Source of the DNA: UBA4093 sp036676455
GTDB taxonomy: Bacteria; Cyanobacteriota; Sericytochromatia; S15B-MN24; UBA4093
Length of the DNA: 64,000 bases
Reading direction: 5' to 3'
NCBI GenBank assembly: GCA_036676455.1
Contig: JAKFCW010000101.1
Span: 1 to 64,000, forward strand
The notes under the pieces are model-generated. The model made no database searches. It was not told the origin of the DNA and saw only the letters and a program-made list of their open reading frames with translations. Of the stretch, positions 52,279 to 60,646 are shown piece by piece. The translations under genes and the position numbers were made by a program. Position 1 is the stretch's first letter; each line of letters begins with the position of its first letter.

Positions 52279-52747
52279 AGCGCTGTATCACCCAGTGGCT
52301 TCCGGTGGCGACATCGACGAGGATCTTGCGGGTGGCCTTGGGCCAGTTCGTCGATCCCCCGACCGGCCGAGCCTCGCCCGTCACCTCGAACCGGTAGACG
52401 TTCGGGGCGGGATCGGGAGGGACCGAGACGACCCGGTAGACGACGTTCTGGGTCACTGCGCCCTCCGGGTAGGGTATCACGCGGTTCGGCAGGGCGGAGG
52501 CGGGCGGAATCTCCAGCGGCGCGTTGCGGGTGGCCTTGGAGTTGTTGCGGTACATCAGGTCGTTGACCCCCATCTCGGCGGCATACAGCGCCTGGGTGCC
52601 CGGGTAGCCCGCGTACTTCATGCCGGCCGCATCGGAGGCATGTCGGCGCAGGAACTGGCTGGCCCCGAGGCTCAGCAGCGTCATGCCGAGGATCAGCACC
52701 ATGACGATCAGGAGGGTGTTTCCGCGTTCGGAGGATCGTTCTCGCAT
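52265..52747 (-). CDS. Minor pseudopilin (PilX/GspK-like)
   Basis: The protein has 160 residues. The N terminus reads MRERSSERG/NTLLIVMVLILGM, a prepilin-type signal in which mature residue 5 is Ile and the usual Glu is missing, as is typical of the tip subunits GspK/PilX. The globular part includes GTQALYAAEMGVNDLMYRNN, the AAEMG motif common in PilX-like proteins. ATG 52747 was chosen for the short signal; an open frame continues to 52900. First gene of the minor-pseudopilin operon, divergent from cassette 3. Confidence 0.75.
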   Translation of the reverse strand: MRERSSERGNTLLIVMVLILGMTLLSLGASQFLRRHASDAAGMKYAGYPGTQALYAAEMGVNDLMYRNNSKATRNAPLEIPPASALPNRVIPYPEGAVTQNVVYRVVSVPPDPAPNVYRFEVTGEARPVGGSTNWPKATRKILVDVATGSHWVIQRYEQK

Positions 52748-52871
52748 ACCGCCTGCATACCCGCCATTGGCCAAAATGCACCTCTGACGGGCTGACGGGG
52801 GCTTCTCGCACGAAAGCTTGAATGAAGAATTGGTGAGCCCTGGCGAGGTGGTGCAGATCTGCTGCAATTCT

Positions 52872-52879
52872 GGGTAAAA
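52872..52879 (+). promoter_or_regulatory. GGGTAAAA promoter-like motif before cassette 3
   Basis: GGGTAAAAC lies 69 bp upstream of the class A start of cassette 3, in the 201-bp divergent gap with the pseudopilin operon. It is a weaker variant of the recurrent motif. Confidence 0.3.
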
Positions 52880-52948
52880 CGTGCTCACAGTCGCTCGCAA
52901 CCTGAGGGGGCGCTCGCTCTAGTCGCGCGTGGGGAAAGAAGGCCAGTC

Positions 52949-55900
52949 ATGAGAATCACGTCGTTCATCCAGGCGCTAGCCCGCTTAAACGCCCTGGTAC
53001 TCGCGGCCGTGCTGCTGCTCGTCCTGACGGCCTGCCCTCGGCCGCTGGTCCCGCCGATCGGCCTGGGGGGGGCGCAAAGCCTCACGTTGGACGCGGAGAG
53101 CGGCGTGACGGGCCGCGTGGAGTTCGGCGCGCGCGCCACCCAGGCCACCATCAAGGACGACGTCGCCCCTGGCGCCACCGTCTCCTTGATCGAGGTGGCC
53201 ACCGGCAACACGGTGACCACCACCCGGACGAACGCCGATGGCACCTTCGTGCTCAAGTACTCCAACGGCTTCAAGCCGGTGAACGACTCCATCTACTACT
53301 TCGAGGCGATCAAGGGGCTTTCCGGCGGTACGGACCAGCCGAACGCGGTCGGAGCGGACGCCGTGCGCGTGCGCACCATCGCGAGCTACCGCCGGGGCGG
53401 CTGGGTGACCCTGTCGAGCCGGGGCGTCTCCACGGCCATCTCGATCACCCCCATGACCACCGCCCTCTCGATCGTGGTCAGCCTGCGCTCCACCACCAAC
53501 CGCCCGCTCGACGTGAACACCCTCTTCGGCACCATCCGCCTGGGCCAGGCCTCGGACGGCTTCAACGATACCGTGGACATCGCCGATCCCGCGCTGGTCG
53601 CCATGGTTCAGAGCGCCTACAACCTCGTCCTGGACTCCTTCAACAAGGACCGGGACCCGCTGCGCTGGATCCTCCTCAACGCGGCGGATGCCTCGCATAA
53701 CTCGGTGCTCCTGCCCGACGTCCCCTTCTCGATCGTCAGCCTCTCGCCCGCCGAGCAGGAAGCCGGCGGCGAGATCCAGCTGATCGGCAGCAACTTCGCC
53801 TCCGTCCTCGCGGACAACGAGGTCGCCTTCCAGACCAATAACGACGCCACCGTCTCCGCCTCGGTCCTCGCCGTCAGCCCCGACCTGGCCCGCCTCACGG
53901 TCAAGGTCCCGCTGACGGCCGTCAACGGCCCCGTCACCCTCACCATCGGGCAGGGCGATAAGCGCAAGACCCTCTTGGGCCCCGCCTTCCGCGTGGCGAC
54001 GCGCGACGGCCACAGCGTGGTCGATGCCGCCGGCAAGGTCTACGTGGCCAACCGCGACCTCGGGACGGTGGCGGTGATCGGCCCCAACGCGACCACGGGC
54101 AAGACCGAGATCCGGGCCTTGATCGAGAGCCTCGACAAGCCGGGTGCGCTCACCTTCGCCCCGGGCGACTACAAGACCCTCTACGTCGCCCTGGGCGGCA
54201 CCACTCGCAAGGTCAGGAAGTACGACATCACGGCCCAGCCCATCACCGGCGTGGATTACTCCGGGGCGGGCGGCGTGGCCAACCCCTCGGGCGTCGCCTT
54301 CCAGGTCTCGACCGGCGCCCTTTACCTCACGGACGCGACCGCCAACAAGCTATACGTGGTCGCCGCGGAGGGCGGAGCGGCCCAGGAGGTCGCACTTACC
54401 CTTCCCCTCGGCGTCAGCCTGAACGGCCCGCGCGGCCTCTCGTTCGGTCCCGACGGCAAGCTCTACCTGGCGAACTCCGGCGCGAACAACGTGCTCGCGA
54501 TCGACCTGAGCGCCGCCGCCATCGGCAGCGGGGCCGTCTACCAGACGGGCCTGAGCTCGCCGTGGGGCCTGGCCTTCGACAACAAGGGCTCCTTCTACGT
54601 CAGTAACAACAAGGGCAACTCGATCTTCACGGTCCCCGTCACCTCGGAGCCGGGCGTCATCCCGCTTGTCTACGCCTCCCTGACCTCCTTCGCGAGCATC
54701 CCCAACCCCGGGGGCCTCGATGCGGACTCCTCGGGCTACCTCTACGTGGCCGACAACGTCAGCAACGGCGTCTACCGCGTCAACCCGGCCGCCGAGTCCC
54801 GCCAGATCGGCTTCGGCATCAGCTACCCCGTGGCCACCTGGGCGGATGCCGAGGGCGTCTTCACCCTTACCCAGGAAGGCCGACTGCTGCAGATCGACAC
54901 CCAGAACGCCCTCTCCGTCTATGCCGAGGGCCTCACGGCCTCGGCCGGCCTGGTGCGCGACATTCGCGGCAACTTCTACACCTACAACACCGTCCTCAAG
55001 ACGCTGATCCTCGTCCGACCGGACGGCTCGAGCGTGCAGGTCATGTCGGCCCTCGACGCCTACTACCCCGAGCTGTCGATCAACAACGCGCGCGATCGGA
55101 TCTACTTCCGCCGCCGCAACTCCGACATCTCCGCCATGGGCCAGGTCGACGCCTATGATCTCAACCTCGACGCCGGGGCTCCATACATGCCCCACTTCAA
55201 CGTCGGACCCGATCTCCTCGCCGCTCCCAATCAGGTCTACAAGTCCCCCATGCGCCGCGTGATCGCCATCGCGGCCGACCGCACGGCCGCCGGCCCCCGC
55301 CGAGGCGAGTACTACGTGCTGCAGGACAACACCAACTCCGAGCAGGCCGTCATGCGCGTCACCTCCGTGGATTCCAACACCTACGACGCCGTCCGGATCG
55401 TCAACAACGCCGACGGACGCCTCAAGGACCCCTCCGACATCGCCATCGATTCCGAAGGCAAGATCTGGGTGGCCGATCGCATCGGCGCCTCCGGGACCGG
55501 CGGCCTGATCATCTACGACGCCAACGGAGCCTACCTCGACGAGATCGCCGTCGCGCGCCCTGTCCGCCTCGCGTACAACGGGACCCATGTCGTCGCGAGC
55601 TGCTACGACTCGGGCGAGGTCCGCTTCTACAACGCCGACAAGACCCTGGCCCAGAACCTGTCGGGTATCCCCAACCCCGTCGGCGTGGCCTTCTCCAACA
55701 CCGCTCCCCATGTGAACGCCATGTTCGTCAACTCCCACTCGACCGGAAAGGTCTACAAGTTCGACAACTACGCCGCCCTGGGCACCGCCAACGTCGCGGC
55801 CTCCCTGGCCGCGAACGACTACTACGACACGGGCAACAACAACGACATCGAGATGGTGGGCAACGCCCTGATCTTTACCAGCGGCGGCCAGGCGCGCCGG

Positions 55901-56494
55901 CTCGAGGCCGATCGCCTCACGCGCAACGACTCCTGGATGAACCAGTACTCCTCCTACCTGCGCTTCAACGTCGATCACAACGGCTCGCGCATCTTCGTCA
56001 CGGACAACTCCTGGTCCCACCTCGCTCACAACGGCTCGTACAGCGCCGCTTTCGCGGGGCTGCGCGGTTACTCCGCCTCAGGCATCGGCACCCCCATCGT
56101 CCTCAACAACTCCATGGTGTCGTACGCCCACATCGGCTACAGCGCCAACGCCATCGTCGTCGACTCCGAGCACGATGGGATCAACCAGCGCACCCGCAAC
56201 GGCCTGGGCTACCTCGGAGCGGCCACCAGCAACGGTACGGACACCGCCTTCTTCGCCTCCACGACCGGCGGCACCATCTACAAGTGGAAGAAGGACGCCG
56301 TCACCGGCAAGGGCGTCGCCACCACGGTCGTCAGCGGAGGCTACTCGGGATTCGACTACGTCCGCGGTCTCAGCTACTACAACGGCTACCTTTACCAGCC
56401 GATCCGCGAGAAGCACGTGATCCGGAAGGTCAATGCCGACAACGGGGCCGACAAGGTCGAACTCAAGGTGGGCGTCGTCGCCCCCGAGCTCTAG
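52949..56494 (+). CDS. Cassette 3 class A lipoprotein: N-terminal module, IPT/TIG, NHL propeller
   Basis: The product has 1,181 residues: lipobox LVLTAC (Cys29), tag CPRPLVPPIG. The shared module is clear (ATVSLIEVATGNTVTTTRTN, YYFEAIKGLSGG, VRVRTIASYRRGGWVTL, MTTALSIVVSLR, NKDRDPLRWILL), followed by an IPT/TIG-like domain, RDGHSVVDAAGKVYVANRD and NHL blades (FGPDGKLYLANSGANNVLAI, FDNKGSFYVSNNKGNSIFTV, ADSSGYLYVADNVSNGVYRV). End VGVVAPEL. GAAGG precedes the ATG. Blade sequences are closest to cassette 1 class A, suggesting these two share the more recent duplication; this was judged by eye. Confidence 0.85.
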   Translation: MRITSFIQALARLNALVLAAVLLLVLTACPRPLVPPIGLGGAQSLTLDAESGVTGRVEFGARATQATIKDDVAPGATVSLIEVATGNTVTTTRTNADGTFVLKYSNGFKPVNDSIYYFEAIKGLSGGTDQPNAVGADAVRVRTIASYRRGGWVTLSSRGVSTAISITPMTTALSIVVSLRSTTNRPLDVNTLFGTIRLGQASDGFNDTVDIADPALVAMVQSAYNLVLDSFNKDRDPLRWILLNAADASHNSVLLPDVPFSIVSLSPAEQEAGGEIQLIGSNFASVLADNEVAFQTNNDATVSASVLAVSPDLARLTVKVPLTAVNGPVTLTIGQGDKRKTLLGPAFRVATRDGHSVVDAAGKVYVANRDLGTVAVIGPNATTGKTEIRALIESLDKPGALTFAPGDYKTLYVALGGTTRKVRKYDITAQPITGVDYSGAGGVANPSGVAFQVSTGALYLTDATANKLYVVAAEGGAAQEVALTLPLGVSLNGPRGLSFGPDGKLYLANSGANNVLAIDLSAAAIGSGAVYQTGLSSPWGLAFDNKGSFYVSNNKGNSIFTVPVTSEPGVIPLVYASLTSFASIPNPGGLDADSSGYLYVADNVSNGVYRVNPAAESRQIGFGISYPVATWADAEGVFTLTQEGRLLQIDTQNALSVYAEGLTASAGLVRDIRGNFYTYNTVLKTLILVRPDGSSVQVMSALDAYYPELSINNARDRIYFRRRNSDISAMGQVDAYDLNLDAGAPYMPHFNVGPDLLAAPNQVYKSPMRRVIAIAADRTAAGPRRGEYYVLQDNTNSEQAVMRVTSVDSNTYDAVRIVNNADGRLKDPSDIAIDSEGKIWVADRIGASGTGGLIIYDANGAYLDEIAVARPVRLAYNGTHVVASCYDSGEVRFYNADKTLAQNLSGIPNPVGVAFSNTAPHVNAMFVNSHSTGKVYKFDNYAALGTANVAASLAANDYYDTGNNNDIEMVGNALIFTSGGQARRLEADRLTRNDSWMNQYSSYLRFNVDHNGSRIFVTDNSWSHLAHNGSYSAAFAGLRGYSASGIGTPIVLNNSMVSYAHIGYSANAIVVDSEHDGINQRTRNGLGYLGAATSNGTDTAFFASTTGGTIYKWKKDAVTGKGVATTVVSGGYSGFDYVRGLSYYNGYLYQPIREKHVIRKVNADNGADKVELKVGVVAPEL

Positions 56495-56506
56495 AGGAGA
56501 ACGCCG

Positions 56507-59500
56507 ATGAAACGCCTGACCACTCTCGTTCTGCTCGCGTTCCTCCTCACGAGCTGCCGGCTGCCCTCCCTGCTTCCGACTTCCATGACGTCCGGGGATG
56601 GCGCCGGCGGTACCGCGGCCCGGCAGACCGTCGTCCTCAAGGGCCGCATCGAGGAGCCGCGCTCCGTCATGGCCACTCCCGCCGACATCGCCAACGGCGC
56701 CACCATCGCCCTGATCGATGCGGAATCCGGCCTGACGCTCGGCACCAGCCTCTCGGATCCCCTTGGTAACTTCTTTCTCAGTTTCGGTGACGGCACGAAC
56801 CTGGTGGACGGCCGCGCCTACTACCTCGACGTCATGAAGGGCGTCCGCCTCGACGCCAATCAACCCGATTCCCCCTTCAACCAAGCCGGCGCGGATACCC
56901 TGCGGCTGCGCAACATCCTCTTCTACCAGGAGGCCTCGATGGCGGGCTCCGCGGGCTGGAAGAGCCTGATGAACGGCACCGCCGGCAACGTGGTCAACGT
57001 AGGCAACCGCTCGACCACCATGAGTATCGCGCTCGCCCTCAAGCGCCAGGCCGGCGAGACCGTCGTCCTCTCCGACTTCGCGGGCGCCCTCGAGGCGGAT
57101 ATCGAGAACGATCCCGCCTGGACCATGGGAGGGCTGACCCAACCCGTTTACACCACCCTGAAGTCGATCGTCCTGGAGGCCATCGCCAACGACCGCGATC
57201 CGATCCAGTACGCGGTCTACGACGAGGGAAGCAAGACCTTCATGAACCCCTGGATCGGCTTCTCCATCGCCTCCGTCACCCCCGCCGAGGGACCCATCAA
57301 CCAGGTGATCACCATCTCGGGGGAGGGCTTCGACCTCGGCGACCCGACCGTCGCGGTCAACGGCCGCGAGGCCCAGGTCCTCACCCGGACCGCCCAGGTG
57401 ATCACGGCCAAGGTCATGCCCGGATCCCGGACCGGCCCCGTCTCCGTCAAGATCGGGACCACCCTGCAGGCCGGCAACACCTTCAAGGTCAACTTCCACG
57501 ACGGCCACAGCGCCCTCTACGATCGCACCGTGCTGGGCCAGCCCGTTCGCATGCTCTACGTGGCCAATCCCGCGTGGAACACCATCGTCGAGGTCTCCCC
57601 GGACGGCGCCATCACCAAGGTCTGGGACGACACCACCATCCCCGAGCTGAAGACCCCTCGCCAGGTCGCCGTCTGGAACGGCAAGCTCTACGTCTCGTGC
57701 GATCCCTCCGGGACGGCCAACGACAAGATCCTCCAGCTCGATCCGACGAATCCCGCCGCCAAGGTCGTCTACAGCACGGCGGTCCAGCACCCCTACGGCC
57801 TGGCCTTCGACCTCGATGGCTTCCTGCACGTCTCGAGCTATCAATCGGCCGGATCGGTCGTCAAGCTCGATGCCGCGGGCGCCGTCGTCGCCCAGTACGC
57901 CGGCCTGGCGTCGCCCCGTGGCCTCGCCTTCGATTACCTCGGCAACCTCTTCGTCGCCGAGGAGGGCGGTAGGGTCGTCAAGCTCACCGCTCCCGCCATG
58001 ACCGCCGAGACCTGGGGCCTGCTGCCGTCTCCGCTTGGCCTCGCCGTGGACTCGGCAGGAGATCTCTTCGTCGCCAGCAACACCAACGACGTCATCTACC
58101 GCATCAGCAGCCTGCGCGCCATGTCGGTCTTCGCCATGCTCAACAAGCCCGGCGGCCTCACCATCGACGAGCGGGGCTACCTCTACGTCTCGGATACCAG
58201 CCAGAACCTGGTGCGCCGCATCTCGCCCTCGGGAGACGCCAAGATCTACGCCTACGGCATCAGCAACCCGCGCGGCCTCGCCGTGGATCCCACCAACGGC
58301 ACCCTCTTCATCTCGCTCAACAAGTCCAACGCCATCCTGAAGGTGGAGAATGGGGCGCTCAAGCCCTTCGTCACGGGCATCGCCAACCCCATGACCATCA
58401 CCTTCCGCGGCAAGGGCCTCCTGATCGCCCATCCGGAGACCCATACCATCTCCTACGCGGAGCGCGACGGCAAGATCAGCACGCTGGCGACGGGCCTGGA
58501 GTACCCCGGCGGAGCCGATCAGGCTGCCGACGGCGCCGGCAACCTGACGGGGCCTCTCTACGCCGCACGCTTCGGCGACATGGAGAGCCCCTTCTCGGCC
58601 CGCCTGCCGCGCTACGACTCCTACGAAGTTTCTAACGGCTCCCACAACGGGGTCGACGTGATCGGCGGCGCCTCGCCTGGCCTCCGGCGCTGGCTCTACC
58701 GCCAGCAACTCAACTACATCGCCGTCGACGCCGCCAAGAACATCTACGCCATCCACTCCGGCGATCGCACCCTGACCAAGATCGCGGCCGAGCCCGGCGG
58801 CGGCAACGCGTCGCGCAAGGTCACCCGGATCGCCGGCCCCCGCTCCCCCTACACCTTCGGAGGCAATCCCGGCTGGGTCTCGGTCGACGCCAACTCCAAC
58901 ATCTACGTCGTGGTGCCCAGCGAGCACTTGATCTACCGCTTCAAGCCCACGGGCGGCACCTACGCCATGGACACGATCACGGGCTTCAACAGCCCCTGGG
59001 GCATCGCCTTCTCGGATACCACGCCTCAGGCCATGTTCGTCTCCAACACGGCGGACGGCAAGATTCGCCGGGTCCTCGACGCCGTCAACGACGCCGCAGC
59101 CCAGCCGACCACGACCTTCGAGATCCCGGCCAGCACCGGGGTCCGGGGCCTCGCGTACATGGCCTCGGGCGTGGCGGGCACGGGCACCCTCTACATGGCC
59201 AACGGGACCAGCATCATGATGGCCGGGATCTCCGGCAACGCCTACACGGCCGCCTCCTATGCGACCTACTTCTCGGGCCTGCCGGGCTCTTGCTCGTACC
59301 TCTACGCGAAGCCTTTGACCGGCGAGGTCTTCGCCTGGGCAAACGCGACGTTTGCCTACGTGGTGCCGCCGGATCTTCCCCTGGTGCCGTACGTATTCAA
59401 GGATTACACCGGCTGGAGCCGCTTCCGTGGCTTCACCTTCGATCCGTCGTTCAATACGTCCACTAACCGCAACACCGGCTACTACGCGATCGAAGATCAG

Positions 59501-59920
59501 TACTCCGGATTATCGACCTTCCGCTCGCAGACGACGACCCGCGAGGTGCAGCTCAAGCCCGATCCCGATCCCCTCAAGTCCGGCGTCCTCTACGTCGCCT
59601 CGCCGGATAGTGAGGGTGCCGGCGGCATCCTGCGCATCGATCTCGACACCCAGGAGGAGCTGATGATTCCCCTGCGGACCTACTCGATCGGCCTGTACGG
59701 CGCCGACCTCTACGCGGGAGCCTCCGACAACTGGATTTACCACGTCGACGCGGCCGGCAAGCATACCTCGAAGTGGAATCTCTCGACCCTCCCGTACGGG
59801 CTCGACATCTACGGGGACACCGTCTGGGCGGTGGGAGCGAACTCGCTGGTCTTCGAGCGCCCCATCGGGGCGGGAGTGGCCAAGGATCACAAGTTCGGCA
59901 TGATGGGACCGGTGTTTTAG
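56507..59920 (+). CDS. Cassette 3 class B lipoprotein: N-terminal module, IPT/TIG, NHL propeller
   Basis: The 1,137-residue protein has lipobox LLTSC (Cys17) and tag CRLPSLLPT. The module carries ATIALIDAESGLTLGTSLSD, YYLDVMKGVRL and NQAGADTLRLRNILFYQ; the DRDP segment is NDRDPIQYAVYD. The IPT/TIG-like domain (VTPAEGPINQVITISGEGFD) is followed by DGHSALYDRTVLGQ, LYVANPAWNTIVEV and propeller units (FDLDGFLHVSSYQSAGSVV, VDSAGDLFVASNTNDVIYRI, IDERGYLYVSDTSQNLVRRI). It ends FGMMGPVF. GAGGAGA precedes the ATG. The class C start codon follows its stop directly. Confidence 0.84.
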   Translation: MKRLTTLVLLAFLLTSCRLPSLLPTSMTSGDGAGGTAARQTVVLKGRIEEPRSVMATPADIANGATIALIDAESGLTLGTSLSDPLGNFFLSFGDGTNLVDGRAYYLDVMKGVRLDANQPDSPFNQAGADTLRLRNILFYQEASMAGSAGWKSLMNGTAGNVVNVGNRSTTMSIALALKRQAGETVVLSDFAGALEADIENDPAWTMGGLTQPVYTTLKSIVLEAIANDRDPIQYAVYDEGSKTFMNPWIGFSIASVTPAEGPINQVITISGEGFDLGDPTVAVNGREAQVLTRTAQVITAKVMPGSRTGPVSVKIGTTLQAGNTFKVNFHDGHSALYDRTVLGQPVRMLYVANPAWNTIVEVSPDGAITKVWDDTTIPELKTPRQVAVWNGKLYVSCDPSGTANDKILQLDPTNPAAKVVYSTAVQHPYGLAFDLDGFLHVSSYQSAGSVVKLDAAGAVVAQYAGLASPRGLAFDYLGNLFVAEEGGRVVKLTAPAMTAETWGLLPSPLGLAVDSAGDLFVASNTNDVIYRISSLRAMSVFAMLNKPGGLTIDERGYLYVSDTSQNLVRRISPSGDAKIYAYGISNPRGLAVDPTNGTLFISLNKSNAILKVENGALKPFVTGIANPMTITFRGKGLLIAHPETHTISYAERDGKISTLATGLEYPGGADQAADGAGNLTGPLYAARFGDMESPFSARLPRYDSYEVSNGSHNGVDVIGGASPGLRRWLYRQQLNYIAVDAAKNIYAIHSGDRTLTKIAAEPGGGNASRKVTRIAGPRSPYTFGGNPGWVSVDANSNIYVVVPSEHLIYRFKPTGGTYAMDTITGFNSPWGIAFSDTTPQAMFVSNTADGKIRRVLDAVNDAAAQPTTTFEIPASTGVRGLAYMASGVAGTGTLYMANGTSIMMAGISGNAYTAASYATYFSGLPGSCSYLYAKPLTGEVFAWANATFAYVVPPDLPLVPYVFKDYTGWSRFRGFTFDPSFNTSTNRNTGYYAIEDQYSGLSTFRSQTTTREVQLKPDPDPLKSGVLYVASPDSEGAGGILRIDLDTQEELMIPLRTYSIGLYGADLYAGASDNWIYHVDAAGKHTSKWNLSTLPYGLDIYGDTVWAVGANSLVFERPIGAGVAKDHKFGMMGPVF

Positions 59921-60250
59921 ATGATGACGCGCAAACCTCAGTTCGTGATGTTGGGACTCGTGGCCTTGAGCCTCCTGATCGGCTGTGCGGCCGACGAGGA
60001 TGGCTTGACCGGGGTGAGCGGCTCCGGGCGTCGCACCGCCTCGCCCAGCCCCCAGGTCACGGCCACGCCGACTCCCACTCCGAGCGCGGGCTCGGCGACG
60101 CCGACCCCGAAGCCTACCCTGACGCCGTGGCCCAGCCCGACGCCCACCCCCACGCCTTCGCTGGCTCCCCTGCCGGATCCGGTCGGAGGCCCCTCCACCG
60201 GCGACCTTGAACCGCCACCCGACTCCACCGAGTCCATCGGGGTCGAGTGA
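59921..60250 (+). CDS. Cassette 3 class C lipoprotein with Pro/Thr-rich stalk
   Basis: The product has 109 residues: lipobox LLIGC (Cys22), tag CAADEDGLTGVSGSG, then repeats of PT and PS dipeptides (about 40-85) and an acidic end with Ser/Glu. Its ATG is adjacent to the class B stop (TAGATG), so translation depends on coupling or on internal signals; no good ribosome binding site is visible just upstream. Role unknown, same position as in the other cassettes. Confidence 0.75.
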   Translation: MMTRKPQFVMLGLVALSLLIGCAADEDGLTGVSGSGRRTASPSPQVTATPTPTPSAGSATPTPKPTLTPWPSPTPTPTPSLAPLPDPVGGPSTGDLEPPPDSTESIGVE

Positions 60251-60287
60251 CGCGCATGCGTCGAGTTCCGTCCAGAAAGAGGTTCGC

Positions 60288-60479
60288 ATGAAATCCCTGT
60301 TTCCCATCCTCGGTCTGATCCTGGCGACCGCCATGGCCTTCGGGGCCGGGTGCGCGGACGATGGCGCACTCTTTGGCGTGGGGGGCAGCGGAGGCAAGAA
60401 AGCGTCCGCCGCTCCCCAGGCGAGCCCGGCCCCATCGGCCAGCCCGTCGGGCACCGGAGGCTCGATCGTCAACGATTGA
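60288..60479 (+). CDS. Cassette 3 class D mini-lipoprotein (63 aa)
   Basis: The N terminus MKSLFPILG and the lipobox AFGAGC (Cys22) match the class D protein at 50993. The tag is CADDGALFGVGGSGGKKA, followed by a short Ala/Pro/Ser tail. AGAGG lies 6 nt before the ATG. A strong terminator follows, closing the cassette. Confidence 0.76.
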   Translation: MKSLFPILGLILATAMAFGAGCADDGALFGVGGSGGKKASAAPQASPAPSASPSGTGGSIVND

Positions 60480-60507
60480 GTTTGGGCTCCCCGCTCACGA
60501 TCAACGC

Positions 60508-60554
60508 GCGAAGCAGCCCCCGCCGCCGGCGGGAAGGGCTGCTTCGCTCCTTTT
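60508..60554 (+). terminator. Terminator after cassette 3
   Basis: A 12-bp perfect stem (GCGAAGCAGCCC and its complement) with a GC-rich loop is followed by TCCTTTT, a classic intrinsic terminator. It separates cassette 3 from the next class A gene. Confidence 0.82.
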
Positions 60555-60576
60555 GGTGCGTATTTCGGTGGTTTCC

Positions 60577-60584
60577 GGGTAAGA
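60577..60584 (+). promoter_or_regulatory. GGGTAAGA promoter-like motif before cassette 4
   Basis: GGGTAAGAG lies 62 bp upstream of the TTG start at 60647 and directly after the terminator of cassette 3. Variant of the recurrent motif. Confidence 0.32.
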
Positions 60585-60646
60585 GAACCTCGATTACTCG
60601 CTTGCTCTCGAAGGGCCCTCGCGCGTCCCGGTGGAAAGGAGCTCGA

